The notes under the pieces were generated by a model. That model saw nothing but the letters and a program-made list of their open reading frames with translations, had not been told where the DNA came from and did not search any database. The position numbers and the translations under genes are program-made. This document shows positions 10,170 through 20,768 of a stretch of DNA of 64,000 nucleotides, in pieces. Numbering within the stretch: position 1 is the stretch's first letter; every line of letters begins with the position of its first letter. This DNA is from Limnephilus marmoratus (lineage: Eukaryota; Arthropoda; Insecta; Trichoptera; Limnephilidae), in NCBI GenBank assembly GCA_917880885.1, contig OU862919.1:51001058-51065057 (forward strand), in the 5' to 3' direction.

Positions 10170-11020
10170 TAATAATTATCAGTAAAAAAAACCGCGTTCC
10201 GCGATGAAACTGAAATCATAAAGGCTCTATAGATAGAGCAATTGAAGCAACAATATTGTCAATCGCACAGCGAAACTATCATTCCGTTGCTCAATTGTCA
10301 ATCGTTCAAGTTCCCTTAGCAAACGATCAAATAGCAATTTGTCAATTGCACCAAAGACTTAAATTGACGTAATTATTGACAATTGATGTTGATCAAATCC
10401 CGGCAGCTAAAATTTTTGAATGCGCTTAAATGTAAAAATAATGTGAAGTTTTTCTTTCGTTGGTTCCTCTAATTTGAGAATCACTGGTAAACAAATACTC
10501 GTATTAATATTTTATGTTAAAAGAAAACTCGTGTAACCTGAGTTTCATAAACACTTATATTACTAAGTCTACATGCTTCACAAGTCCCAGCATACAGTCC
10601 TGTATATTTTTATTCAGTTCCAATGAATAATTTTGTTACCATCATTCTGTGATTAGGTTTCCTCTCGTCGAGAATGGGGAATTCGTTGAGTAAGAGATAA
10701 GGTTGCCCGTAACATCCAATAAACAATATAACCAGGTAAATCCCTTCAGGTTTTTCAAATTTACTTTATCGAATATGTTGGAATGCTTGCGATGCCTAAC
10801 AAGATTTGTGGTGATATCTGTTAGTATTACCGACAGGAATAGCCTTATGGGGGAAGGAAACTGCTCTAATTTAAGATGTAAAGGAAGCCATGCCTATAAA
10901 GGTAGATACTATTTTTATACTGTCTTTGAAAATGAAATAATCTTATGTGGTCTTGTTAGGGACAGGTTTTGATTTAACCCCAATTTCCGTAATAATTACA
11001 AATATATAAGATTCTTCATG
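10170..11020. other. Stretch with clustered TTGTCAAT/ATTGACAA words, otherwise unassigned
   Basis: Between 10250 and 10390 the word TTGTCAAT or its complement appears at least four times (about 10256, 10295, 10336, 10371), often as CAATTG palindromes. The rest shows nothing I can name. An open frame at 10703-10972 has no recognisable motif. Confidence 0.35.
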
Positions 11021-11027
11021 CAATGGA

Positions 11028-11684
11028 CGCTTTTATATTTACCAGACGGCAAAAAAGGCAATAAACACCGTACCTTATTGCTAGAATACTGCAGCTCTTT
11101 CTTTCACGTTAAATAATGGTGAGACACATAAAATACGTGTTGACTGTTTCCTCAAAAGTACCCCTTTTTTGCGACGGGAATTGTGTTTCATTTTCTTTAT
11201 AAGTGTGAGGGAGATGTATGAAAATGATTTTAAATTTCTTTTGGGCGGATGCAGACATATTATCTACGTTCACTGTTTGTCTCATTTTCGACTGTTGTAA
11301 TTTAGTTTGTAAGAAAGAGCGGCAGCATTATATGTTTAAGAACAAAAGCAAAACCATCAATGCATTGAAATTTGATGTATTTGAATTTTTAGAAGTCATT
11401 CACGCTTCAATATTATCCTTGTAACTATATCCCATACTTTCAAAATTATATAAGATAAGTTCAATTGGTAGGGGTCTACGGATATGTCACGGTGCGTGAG
11501 AGATGTAAGAAAATGATTATGTTTTTCCTTTGGAGGGAACCGACCTACGAGTACGTACATTGTGTATCTGATCTTTTGAAAGAGCTGCAGCAATATTGTG
11601 GTAAGGAACGTGTGTTTATTGCCTTTTTTACGCCATCACGTTACCGTTACCGTGAATCGTCGCCGTAAATATAAAAGCGTCCGA
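11028..11684 (+). mobile_element. Family F inverted-repeat element, copy 1 (about 0.66 kb)
   Basis: The ends are inverted copies: GGACGCTTTTATATTTAC at the left and its complement at the right, followed inward by AAAAAAGGCAATAAACAC and a CTGCAGCTCTTTC block about 80-100 bp in. The right arm has a 20-25 bp insert rich in GTAACGGTAACG. The inner part holds TTTCCTTTGGAGG and CTCATTTTCGACTG words shared with copy 2 at 32846-33955. No transposase frame is present, so this is a non-autonomous element. The superfamily is unknown. Confidence 0.7.
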
Positions 11685-11689
11685 TGGAG

Positions 11690-12230
11690 GTAGTTCTGGG
11701 AGATTTTAAATAATTATGTTTTGTTTATTTAGTTGATTCGATCCAGGAAAATTTATTTATTAATTTAATACGATAATTCAAAATATTTTTCAATAACAAT
11801 TACAATAAATAAACAAAATATTACGTTAATTTTTGTAACAATATGATATATAAACTAACAGAATAAAAAAAATATTCAGGTGGGGTCGAGAAAATTTTTT
11901 AAAGCTTTACAAAGATAAGTTAAATTTCATATTCAAAAATATAAGAGTGGTAAATTGTGGTCATTTTTAAACATGAAGAAGAAGGCAAATAAGTCAAATG
12001 TTTCTGGTCCGAAAATGGGCTCTCTTTTTACTTTTCACAACTAGAGGGTCCTTGAACTTGAGATCGCCACTCGAAATCATTCACACGTTCCTTCACAGGG
12101 CCACCGTTCCTTTGAAATATGCCCTCTCAAATACCACTTTCAAGGCTTAATTAAAGAAGCTCTTCTATTTCATCCTATTTACGCTCCAATTCTACCCCAC
12201 CTTACTTAAATCCCTTTCTCCCTTCCCCCT
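11690..12230. other. AT-rich spacer
   Basis: Nothing recognisable between family F copy 1 and the TTAA-flanked MITE. A GTGAGAGGG-like patch around 12040-12230 is GC-richer but shows no frame or repeat. Confidence 0.4.
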
Positions 12231-12235
12231 GTTAA

Positions 12236-12685
12236 CCTTTAACTGCTGACGTAATTTTTTTTACATATGTTCTGACGTGGGCTGTTCGTCCTGTTACTTT
12301 AAAGTTTATATGTTAGAATTCCATGAAAAATTAAATAAAAACAATAAACTCACTTTTATTATAATATTTCAGTAGTGTCTCGAATAAACTATACATATAA
12401 AACTTTATAATAAAACTGTTATGTTTATTTTTACATAGTAAAAATCAACTTAAAGAAGTCACGTTAGTACTAACGATGGGTCAGAGAGGCCGGCAAAAAA
12501 AATTGAAATGAATATGCTCACAGAAATTTAACTTTAAAAATTATAATTTTTTTAAATTTTCGGCTCAGGCGTCACTAAATTCGAACCTACTGGAAGCGGC
12601 GTATGCGTCACGCGCGGGGGAGGGGAGTGTTTCGATATTATTATTATTGCTGGGACGGAGAGGCCCCCACGTCAGCAGATAAAGG
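12236..12685. mobile_element. piggyBac-like MITE, 450 bp, flanked by TTAA
   Basis: TTAA occurs on both sides (12232-12235 and 12686-12689). Termini are CCTTTAACTGCTGACGT on the left and, inverted on the right, CCTTTATCTGCTGACGT, a 17-bp match with one difference. A second subterminal inverted pair (TGACGTGGG and CCGTCC/GTCC words) lies just inside. piggyBac elements insert at and duplicate TTAA, and their ends begin CC. The interior has no frame, so it needs a transposase supplied elsewhere. Confidence 0.75.
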
Positions 12686-12689
12686 TTAA

Positions 12690-13100
12690 AAACACCCATT
12701 CACACAGTGCGAAAAAAGTTACATAATTCAATTTCAAACAGTATTCGTAATAAATGGTTATTTTTTACAAAATTACATGAACACTTATTATATACCTCTA
12801 TTTGAATTTCAGTTTTGTTTTCGTGAAATATTTTTTAAACCTTGTTATAGTACTGACACACATGCTCATTACCCCTTCCACCCGCGAATAAATGAACATG
12901 TTCACAAATCAACAGCCGGTTGACTTTTGAACATGCTCATTTGGGCGTGACACACATGCTACTAGGTGTCATTTGCTCATTAGTAGCAAGAGAGCATGCG
13001 ACTAATGAGCACGCATGTCTGTAGCAATAGTGAAAATTAACCCACTTCCTGACATCCGATCGAGCTGAAACTCGACAGATATACTCGTAGCCGATAACAT
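12690..13100. other. Stretch rich in CATGCTCATT words
   Basis: Between about 12860 and 13010 the words ACACATGCT, CATGCTCATT and TAATGAGCA recur in both orientations, giving small imperfect inverted repeats. No gene was seen. Confidence 0.35.
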
Positions 13101-13170
13101 CATTGAAGATGTCCATAACAGGATGAAACCGGTACTGGTTAAATAAATATGTGGAAATAAGTTTAAAAAA
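13101..13170 (+). repeat. Repeat tail with TTGAAGA and GGATGAAACC
   Basis: ATTGAAGATGTCC, then a short loop, then GGATGAAACCGGT and an AATAAATATGTGG end. The GTCC/GGAT pair can close a small stem between a CTGANGA-like and a GAAAC element. The end matches 4790-4842. Confidence 0.45.
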
Positions 13171-13282
13171 AAATTGTTTTAATTTCAATTTAAGATAACA
13201 TCATTCATTTTCAGGCGGAAATTTATGCATTTCTCTAAAATTCGATGACATGACATTGCATTGACATTAGAAATAAACGTTA

Positions 13283-13497
13283 GGGAACGTACCCATACTA
13301 CGTGACCAACTTTTTGCAATTTTTAACCCCCCCCCCCCCCCCCCCCGCCCGGTGACCAAAAACCTAAGGACGCCGCCGCTCATTTGTACCAGTACCAAGC
13401 GTGGTATCGAAATACCACGCTTGGTACAAATGAGCGGCGACGTCCTTACGTCAAGACCCCCCCCCCCGAACAGGTCACGTAGTATGGGTACGTTCCC
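13283..13497. mobile_element. Foldback MITE with TTA target duplication, PIF/Harbinger-like, 215 bp
   Basis: TTA lies on both sides (13280-13282 and 13498-13500). The termini GGGAACGTACCCATACTACG (plus TGACC) are exact inverted copies. Inside each arm is a C run (20 C at 13327-13346, 11 C at 13457-13467), and the centre is a further inverted repeat around TACCACGCTTGGTAC. Almost the whole element can fold into one hairpin. TTA/TAA duplications and GG-starting ends are typical of PIF/Harbinger, so the class is inferred from that. Confidence 0.75.
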
Positions 13498-13689
13498 TTA
13501 GGCTTACCCAGTCGAGATTTGGACCAGTTGGTAGCGTGGTTGACTCAAATCCTGGGTAGGAAGGTTCAATATTTGGTCAAACCATTTTTTTAAGTTTTAA
13601 AATACATTTAAAAATAGATGTATTGTAGAAAAACCACTAGTTTTTTCCGGGTTGATTTTTGGTACTAGAAAAACATTCACACTTTCACG

Positions 13690-13990
13690 GGAGCATGTTT
13701 TTCGAATTCAATTTTTCGAGATCAATTGTTCGAATTTCAGTTTTTCGAAAGACTAATTTTCGAACAGCAATTGGCCGAAAGACATAAAATTAAAATATAC
13801 ATTTCACTTGCTTATGACTAACGAGATGCTGTTGGGTTAGGTTAGGTTAGGTTAATTGATATTGTCCATCCTATAATAAAATACTCTTGAACGTACTGTG
13901 TACATATACCAATTCGAAAAACTAGTGTCTCGGTCAAATGATGTTCGAAAAATATGTTTTCAAAAAATTGAAGTTCGTAAAATTGCATTC
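13690..13990. repeat. TTCGAA-rich patch
   Basis: Words such as TTTTTCGAA, TTCGAAAAAC and TTCGAACA occur about ten times in both orientations in 300 bp, giving many small self-complementary sites. It resembles the inner part of a degraded MITE. No ends could be set. Confidence 0.4.
13834..13855 (+). repeat. Short TTAGG tract
   Basis: About three and a half GGTTA/TTAGG units (GGGTTAGGTTAGGTTAGGTT). TTAGG is the canonical insect telomere unit. At this length it is an interstitial tract that could have arisen by chance or by break repair. Confidence 0.6.
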
Positions 13991-13999
13991 CGAATAATT

Positions 14000-14655
14000 T
14001 AACTAGATCCCACTATCACTCTAAGAGAGACAAGTGGCTACAACCTACAACTAAGATTTTTTCCTAAATGAGTTTTAAAAAAATAATCAAGTACTGTTAT
14101 TTAAGGTGTCCTTTATCATGAATCCATTTTTTGTTGAATGATATAGGACACTGTAAGGAATACACGATTATTCTCCATTTGTCCAAAATGTTCCTTTGTC
14201 GCTCATAATCGAGCAGGTTAATTCTATGGTTTGATGTTAACCCTTAAAATAATACAAAACGTGGAGAACTAGAAGAAATTTTGAAAGTCAAATAAATTTA
14301 TTATTCAATGTTATTTCTGGTGAATTTGGAGTTCTACAAATTAGTTTAACACAAATGAATCACAACTTTGAAACAAGTCAAACATTAATTATTTATTTTG
14401 CTCCTAATTCTTTTATTTTCCAAAGAAACTACTGTTTACTTAAGCGGCCTACATAAGAAGCTTCCTAATTAAATCCCTTTTAGCTTCCCAATGAATATTA
14501 ATATGCCTTCTGTAAAGGATTAAAGCTGGGTTATTAATTTTAAACGCTTTCAGCCCAGAGGATCTTATTGCATTCACTGGTGTATTTATGTTTACAAAAT
14601 TTATAAGTATTTAAGCATTATAATGTACAATGTAGGTACACCCCGTACACACAAG
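14000..14655. other. Unassigned AT-rich stretch
   Basis: No frame, tRNA-like motif or inverted repeat stood out. Confidence 0.45.
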
Positions 14656-14660
14656 CCTTG

Positions 14661-15200
14661 CTTATTTATTTATTTATTTTCGGGAAATCGACAGTTTAAA
14701 TTTTTCCAGTTTGTACATGTTTGTATAGCCAAAATAAAACCAATTATAAATTTTCTCCTTGTGACTTTCCCCCTGATTAAACAGCATTATAATTTTTTTT
14801 AAATAATAAAATTTATAATAAAGGAGTATGAGATCAAAAATTTTATAAAACAAAATATTAAGTATATAAAACTAAAACATAAAAATATCAATACATTGGT
14901 AACTATAAGAAGCCAGGTTGTACAAATAAATCAAATCATAACAGAATTAAAGTATAAACGATAGAAACATAGACACATAACATATTCATGAAACATCAGA
15001 GAAATACGCTTTTATGTACCCCTTATATTTGGTAAGTTCGGAATTGAAAATGTCCACCTTGGATAATATGCTATTGTAACTATTGCATAGTCTGTTCAGA
15101 CAAGAATTTTGCTTACAGTTTGTCTTGCATTGATCAACCCTGAACAGGACAGAAGAGCGTGTTGTACGCGCAGGTACATTAAATGGAGGTACATCAAATA
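14661..15200 (-). pseudogene. LINE relic: RT C-terminal tail and 3' UTR
   Basis: On the minus strand 15200 down to about 14995 translates to VPARTTRSSVLF, then NRLCNSYNSIL, DIFNSELTKYKGYIKAYF, the pattern found at the very end of many LINE ORFs (aromatic R...lyN.l.....DiF....fk..l). A long AT-rich 3' UTR follows and ends in four TAAA/AAAT units at 14661-14682. Heavily 5' truncated. Confidence 0.6.
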
Positions 15201-15204
15201 CATA

Positions 15205-15480
15205 TATTATGTAATTAAATACTGTATAAAATTTATTTATACGTTTTATTTTTTATTTTTGGGAAATGGCATCACTCACTACTTGGGTCCATTTAGGTAA
15301 GTTTTTTTGTTGCCCTGAGATAATTGGTGTACAAAATTTCATCAATCTCCAAACAAATCTGTAGATTTGTATAACAGATTTTGAAATAATAAGAACATCA
15401 TTAATTTGTACTATAAACAAGGAGCTTTTTTCCAGGAAGCTACAAAATCTATATGTAATGTATACAATAATTGGCTAATT
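15205..15480. other. AT-rich spacer
   Basis: Nothing named. Toward 15480 it carries TATACAGCGCC followed by AGGGCGCTGATA, a pair of words that recurs in altered form near 60360. Confidence 0.35.
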
Positions 15481-15644
15481 TATACAGCGCCGTTTTTGTG
15501 AGAAATCACCTCAAGGGCGCTGATAAAGTTCATGCTTCAATACCATGTATCAGAATCGACCTAAGATACAATACATAGCTTCGTCAAAGGACATGAAGAA
15601 TAACGTAAAGAAAAAGATTTAAAAATTTTACGTGACAACACCTC

Positions 15645-15865
15645 TGCCATAGGTCACCTTAAGTAGTTCGCTACGTTTGGTGACTCATCAGAGGTGCCCT
15701 AATTCACCGACGATGTTTGTCCAGGTTTTAGTGGCGGATGCGTCTGCCCGTCGGTAGGGGCCGGTTTAGGGAGACCCTTTGACCTCTTCTGCAGGACTCT
15801 GTCGACCAAACGCTTTGCACCACTGTTGGTCGGAAAAATTTTCGTACACACTGATTCCCAGATTA
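15645..15865 (+). mobile_element. SINE-1 copy in the left arm, 3' tail lost
   Basis: Starts at AACACCTCTGCCATAGGTCA and includes GTTCGCTACGTTTGGTGA, GGCGGATGCGTCTGCCC and the ACACTGATTCCCAGATT block. The LINE-A-like 3' tail is absent because the duplication arm ends here. Confidence 0.75.
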
Positions 15866-16086
15866 TTATTATATCTACATATAATATCTCAAATACTACA
15901 TTTTCCACACTAACTAATGCTCCCCTGAATTATATTTTTACTGCTGAATATTACGACCCATTCAGAACAAAACACATAGCTGTAGTTCAAGCCGATGTAT
16001 CTAACCCATGATTATCAAAAACAGATAATATAAATCAGTGCAAAGAAAAAGTTTACTCCAAATACGTTCTAATACTTTTTAACATT

Positions 16087-16400
16087 AATTTCTCTCGGGA
16101 CCTATATCATCTTTAGGGATGACGTGTGGAAGGTCTTATGATGTAAAGAAAGGAGAGGAAGTTCTGGTATGGAAAAAAGGTATAAGAGATGCGTAGAAAT
16201 CTGGGAATCAGTGTGTACGAGAATCTATCCGACCCACAGTGGTGCAGAGCGTTTGGTCGACAGAGTCCTGCAGAAGAGGTCGAAGGGTCTCCCACAACCC
16301 ACAACCGGCCTCTACCTGGACAAACATCATCCATGAATTAGGGCACCTCTGATGAGTCACCAAACGTAGCGAACTACTTGGAGTGACCTATGGCAGAGGT
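16087..16400 (-). mobile_element. SINE-1 copy in the right arm
   Basis: On the minus strand it reads from CACCTCTGCCATAGGTCA (about 16400) to the LINE-A-like tail region (GACGTGTGGAAGG and CTCTCGGGACCTATATC, 16087-16135). It keeps more of the 3' end than the left-arm copy. Confidence 0.75.
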
Positions 16401-16869
16401 GTTATAACTTAAAAATTTTCAAACTTTTTCTTTGCGTTATTTTTCATGTCCTTTGACGAAGCTATGTAACTTAGGTCGGTTCTAATACATAGTATTGAAG
16501 CATAAACTTTATCTTGGAGAATACTTCTATCGGAGGAGAGAAGATTGATGGGCATAAATCAAGAAGAGCAGGAAATAAATTCGATGAATTCAATTTGCCG
16601 TTGATGTTACTGAAGAAAGCATTTTGAATGTAAAAATGTAGGTGTGGAGGGATGTCGAAATAAATTCGTGAGCGCCGGTTCTCGATTTAATTTTGTTCTA
16701 TGTCAATCATTTTAACTTAATCAGTTTCCTTTTTTAACTTACACCATTTTGGTCGCCGACACTTATGTGAGGGGGAAAATGACGAATACTCTCGTCCGTT
16801 CGAGCTCTCGCTGGGACTAGTTTACCAACATGATCTTCATTTTCTTAAGGCATATTTAAACGCAGTAAT

Positions 16870-17655
16870 AGATTAAATTTATCATAGCTGAGCTGAAAAA
16901 TGGAAAGCAAGAACCTATCAGGATCAATAACAATCTAATCGACTATGTGGATGAATATGTATACCTAGGTCAAATAATTTCTCCTTTAGATTTAACCACA
17001 AAAGAAATAGACAGACGTATTGGAAATGCTTGGAAACAATATTGGAGTTTTAAATAATTAAACAATATTGGTTGAAAGAAATAATGAAAAACAGTGAAAC
17101 CAGGATAACTATCAAACGTAAACTTTTTGATACCTGCACACTTCCGGTCCTTACTTATGGTTGCCAAACATGGGCACTCACAAAAATTCACAATAAGAAG
17201 CTCGAAACATGTCAAAACTCCATGGAAAGAAGCATAATAGGGAAAAGACTGTCCGATAGAATAAAAATTGCAACCATCAAGAAACAAACAAGAACAAAAT
17301 AAGTCATGAAAAGAATAAAACGCTAAAGTGAAGGTGGTCAGGCCACACAATCAGAGGAAATGAAAAATGGTCAAAATTAGTAATGAATTGGTTCACAAAT
17401 GCCAAGAAGAGAAAAACGAAGTAGACAATTTAGACGGTGGGTTGACGACATCAAAGCCTTAGCAGGTGGTACATGGACAAGAGTAGCTAATGATTGAGAG
17501 AAATGGTGACAGTTGGAAGAGGCCTTTGTCAACAGGTGACAACCAGACGGAGTCGATGCATGATAAGTGTTACAAATGTGAAAAGTTTATTATAAATAGT
17601 TTAATGTAATTTACTGTCTGAATAAAGGCTGTTAAGATTATTATTATTAATAGAA
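16870..17655 (+). pseudogene. LINE-D relic (RTE-like RT C-terminus)
   Basis: Across several frames it translates to DYVDEYVYLGQII, then EIDRRIGNAWKQYWSFK, KEIMKN, KLFDTCTLPVLTYGCQTWALTK, MERSIIGKRLSDRIKIATI and later RQFRRWVDDI and WTRVAND. This is the conserved tail of RTE-type endonuclease/RT proteins of animals. Stops and frameshifts are frequent. It ends at GAATAAAGGCTG followed by a short ATT repeat at about 17635-17650. Fingers, catalytic box and endonuclease are missing. Confidence 0.75.
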
Positions 17656-17826
17656 AAAATAAAAAACTTACTGTTCGTACTAACTTGGTGTTGAATAAAA
17701 TATTCTTACATGATAAACTTGTTTGGTAAATTTGAATACGCTTTGAAGACTGGAAACGTTTCTTGAAAACATACCTGGAACAAAGAAATATTTCAAATTA
17801 GTAGGTGCTTCGGTAATAATATACAA

Positions 17827-17908
17827 AAATTGGGGGGAGGGAATGGGTACAGCCGCCCCGGGAACCATTTGTTGGATAACCATCACCTCTGTCATATGTC
17901 ACCCACCA
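17827..17908 (+). mobile_element. SINE-1 5' fragment
   Basis: About 80 bp: GGGGGAGGGAATGGGTACAG, GCCGCCCCGGGAACCATTT, TTGGATAACCATCACC and CATATGTCACCC. It ends abruptly, so both body and tail are lost. Confidence 0.65.
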
Positions 17909-17969
17909 TTTTAAAATATTGTATTTTAAAATACAAAGAGAGATCAAGGTCTACATTTACAAATCTGAA

Positions 17970-18080
17970 TAATTGACCCGCCGACAGTTAATCCCCCAGA
18001 CAGTTGATCCGTTGGACAGTTGACTCCAGTTGATAGTTGATCCTTCTGTCAATCGATCCCTCTGATAGTTGATCCCCTAA
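17970..18080 (+). repeat. Short minisatellite, about 17-bp unit, six copies
   Basis: Units vary around GACAGTTGATCC with two to six linker bases (CCGACAGTTAATCC, CAGACAGTTGATCC, GGACAGTTGACTCC, TGATAGTTGATCC, CTGTCAATCGATCC, TGATAGTTGATCC). Confidence 0.65.
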
Positions 18081-18089
18081 AAGTTATTT

Positions 18090-18730
18090 CTTCAAGAAAG
18101 TATGGAAAGAGGATATACGGCTGAACAACGTGTCTGAGTTTTACACAATAAACATGCTACGAAATAACACCGGGAAGCATAACGGTCGGGTACATTAGTA
18201 TTTTGAAATTTTGAAATTTCCCACAAGTGACCCAGAAAACATAATTTTCTTGTTTTTTCTTGTTTTAGCTACAAGTGTTTGTGCATTATAATTGATTTGG
18301 TAGCAGTGGCGTAGTAGTAGTAGTAGGTACCTACCTACTTTATCAAATTACACACCAAACTTTTGTACGTTATTCGGATTCCGGTAATCTTGAGACCGTT
18401 CAAGATTCTCTCAAAAGCATAATTATAAAACATAATTTTAAATAAGTTTTCCGAATTGATTGGAAATTCGGTTTGTTCCGAGAGTTGGGGAAATGAGAAG
18501 TACCTTCTAACGTCAGCCCTTCATAATTTCATCGGTTTAATATTCAATAACAAGGTAAGGAGCTGAAAGTTTGCACGATTATTAAATTATCCCCGTCTTT
18601 CAAGGCGGTATCAATTAAAACTTTTGACTTAAATTAATAATTAATGTAAATAACAATCGAAAATTTTGATACAATTACCTTTGTAAGTACCCGTGTAAAA
18701 GTAAATTCAGTAAGGTAACACCTTCTTACT
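18090..18730. other. Unassigned stretch
   Basis: No coding or repeat signal recognised, apart from a small TAGTAGTAGTAGG run near 18312. Confidence 0.4.
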
Positions 18731-19139
18731 CAAAACTGATTCAAATGATCTAACTAAAGGATAAAACTAACAAAAAGGATAAAACTGTTTCAAAAGATCT
18801 TACTAAAAAATAAAACGGAGTCAAATAATCTAACTAAATGATAAAACTGATCTGATTAAAGGACAAAACTTATTCAAAGGATCTAATTAAAGGTGAAACT
18901 GACTCAAAGGATCTAACTAAAGGATACAACTGATTCAAGGGATCTAACTAAAGTATAAAACTGATTAAAAGGATCTGACTAAAGAATAAAACTGATTCAA
19001 ATAATCTAACTGAATGAGAAAACTGATTCAAAAGATCTCACTAAAGGACAAAACTGATTCAAAGGATCTAACTAAAGGATGAAGCTGTTTCAAAGGATCT
19101 AACTAAGGGATGAAACTAATTCAAAGGATCTAACTTAAG

Positions 19140-19783
19140 CAGGGTTTCGCGACCAGTGGTCCGCGGACCACTAGTGGTCCGCAAGAGGGTAGAAGATGGT
19201 CCGAGATGCGATGGTCCGCCGGTCAATAAACGAGCCAGCTCGCGGCCGGTCCCTGGTCGAGAAGTCTGAATAAAAAAAATCGGGACAATATTCAGTTTAT
19301 CATTATTGTACCTTGTGGTCAGTGGCCATTATGGTATTCCGTTTCGCCCCACCCCATCCTATCCCCCTCCGTTGTAGTAAATATTCTGCTAGAACCCGTC
19401 CCACCCTATTCTATTCATTCCGCCCCCTCTGCTGTGGTAAATATTCTGCTAGAACCCGTCTAACCCTATCCCATTCCGCCCCCTCCATTGTGGTAAATAT
19501 TCTGCTAGAACCCGTCCTACCCTATCATATTACGCCACTTACCACAAGCAGTGGCTTAGGCTAGCATGGGTGGCACCAGGGACGGATAGAGCGGATAACG
19601 TGGTGTCATCCCCACCATTAAGGTTGACAAAACACAAATTTCGACTTCATAAAAAAGTCCTGGGGGGGGGGGGGGGTGGCTAGAGAATTGTGGTCTTGGG
19701 GGTGAAACTCGGTCGGGTGTGGTCCCCGTCGAAAAAATAAACGTACAAGTGGTCCCGGGTCAGAAAAAGGTTGGGAACCACTG
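19140..19783. mobile_element. hAT-type MITE, 644 bp, with 8-bp target duplication
   Basis: The left end CAGGGTTTCGCGACCAGTGG and the inverted right end CAGTGGTTCCCAACCTTTTT are related termini beginning CAG. Flanks are AACTTAAG (19132-19139) and AACTAAAG (19784-19791), an 8-bp duplication with one change. CAG-starting ends with 8-bp duplications are typical of hAT elements. The interior holds TGGTCCGCGGACCACTAGTG palindromes, a 56-60 bp repeat and a G run at 19663-19677, but no transposase. Confidence 0.85.
19345..19550 (+). repeat. 56-60 bp tandem repeat inside the hAT MITE
   Basis: The block GTAAATATTCTGCTAGAACC followed by CGTC and a CCCTATTC...CGCCCCCTC stretch begins at 19377, 19437 and 19493. 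Confidence 0.8.
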
Positions 19784-19894
19784 AACTAAAGGATACATCT
19801 GATTCAAAGGATCTAACTATAGGATAAAACTGATTCAAAGGATCTAACTAAAGAATAAAAGTGATTCAAATGTCTGAACTTTGTGGAAATTCAA

Positions 19895-20130
19895 ACTAAA
19901 TCTTCTTTTGGTCGGAGAAATTATTTGTGTCAGGCTCCACTTATATTTAATAGCCTTCCAGAACATGTTAAGTCATCTAATTCCTAGTGCACTTTTAAAA
20001 AGATTGTTAAGGCAGGGTAGTAAGCGCTCAAAGTGTAAAAGAAGGGGAAATATGTAAATGCGAATTTTAGAAGGAATAGTAATAGGAATGTTAGATAATA
20101 ATTAACAAATACGAATGTATTTAATAAAAC
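19895..20130 (+). pseudogene. LINE C-terminal relic, very short
   Basis: Translates to GRRNYLCQAPLIFNSLPEHV and, after a stop, CTFKKIVK, matching the end of many LINE ORFs (lfNsLPe.....s...Fkk.lk). It directly follows the minisatellite. No other domain survives. Confidence 0.5.
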
Positions 20131-20139
20131 ACGATTCGT

Positions 20140-20765
20140 TTAAAGTAGAGCAAAGGTGGGAAATGTCTTAAATAGCTTAAATTTTACTTAATGTCTTAAA
20201 TTTTATGAAACATTGATTTTTTCATACATATAACTAGCAAAATAACACAAAAACATGTTTATATTAATTTTCAGAGCATACTTTACGAATTTTTTCAGTA
20301 ATTATATGAAAATTCATATAATTACTGAAAAATTAAAAGATATTATCTTAAAAAATGACGTATATATTTTTTAAACTTAGTGTTCAAAATAACTATGTTA
20401 TAAAACGGTAGAATTTCGGAATGCCGGGGTTTAAATTGTTTGTGACCGAGGATTGCATTTTTTTTATCCCTGTCCTTTCTAAATTAATAGCAAAATAATG
20501 AACATATATTATTTTTCATTTTTGTCGTTTTAAAGTTAATAGCATAATATATTATTCCAAATCAAATATCAACAAATGGTCACCTTAAAAGTTTACTACA
20601 TTATAATGAATTTTCTCTGTCAGCTTATTAGATACCCATTATTTGGAAGAAACATTAATATTAAAATATTGTTCTTTCATTAAATTATTTCGCGTTATTT
20701 TTATTATTTTATAAAATTATTAACTTCAACACAGGCGATTGACAAAATTAACAAAATAATTTAAT
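20140..20765. other. AT-rich stretch with a 20-bp palindrome
   Basis: Apart from the palindrome at 20291-20332 nothing was identified. Confidence 0.4.
20291..20332. repeat. Perfect 20-bp inverted repeat with a 2-nt centre
   Basis: TTTTTCAGTAATTATATGAA (20291-20310) faces its exact complement at 20313-20332 with AA between. Confidence 0.85.
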
Positions 20766-20768
20766 TTA

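Larger units (their letters stand above)
15522..16513. repeat. 1-kb inverted duplication with SINE-1 in both arms
   Basis: The left arm 15522-15864 and right arm 16198-16513 are inverted copies of each other. They include unique sequence (CTTCGTCAAAGGACATGAA) and part of a SINE-1. The arms look close to 90 percent alike by eye. The spacer is about 333 bp and contains the SINE-1 3' part of the right copy. Because the non-SINE flank is duplicated too, this is a segmental inverted duplication and not two independent SINE insertions. A transcript would form a long hairpin. Confidence 0.85.
18734..19880 (+). repeat. 31-bp minisatellite, about 17 units, split by a MITE
   Basis: Units follow AAAACTGATTCAAAGGATCT plus AACTAAAGGAT. 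Thirteen to fourteen units lie before 19139 and about three after 19784. A lone related unit lies at 21125-21145. Unit length is constant at 31 except for two shortened ones near 18765 and 18845. The break is caused by the hAT-like MITE. Confidence 0.9.

Noticed and set aside
13834..13855. Telomere or subtelomere
   Set aside because: Only about three TTAGG units; no extended array and no telomere-targeted retroelement recognised.
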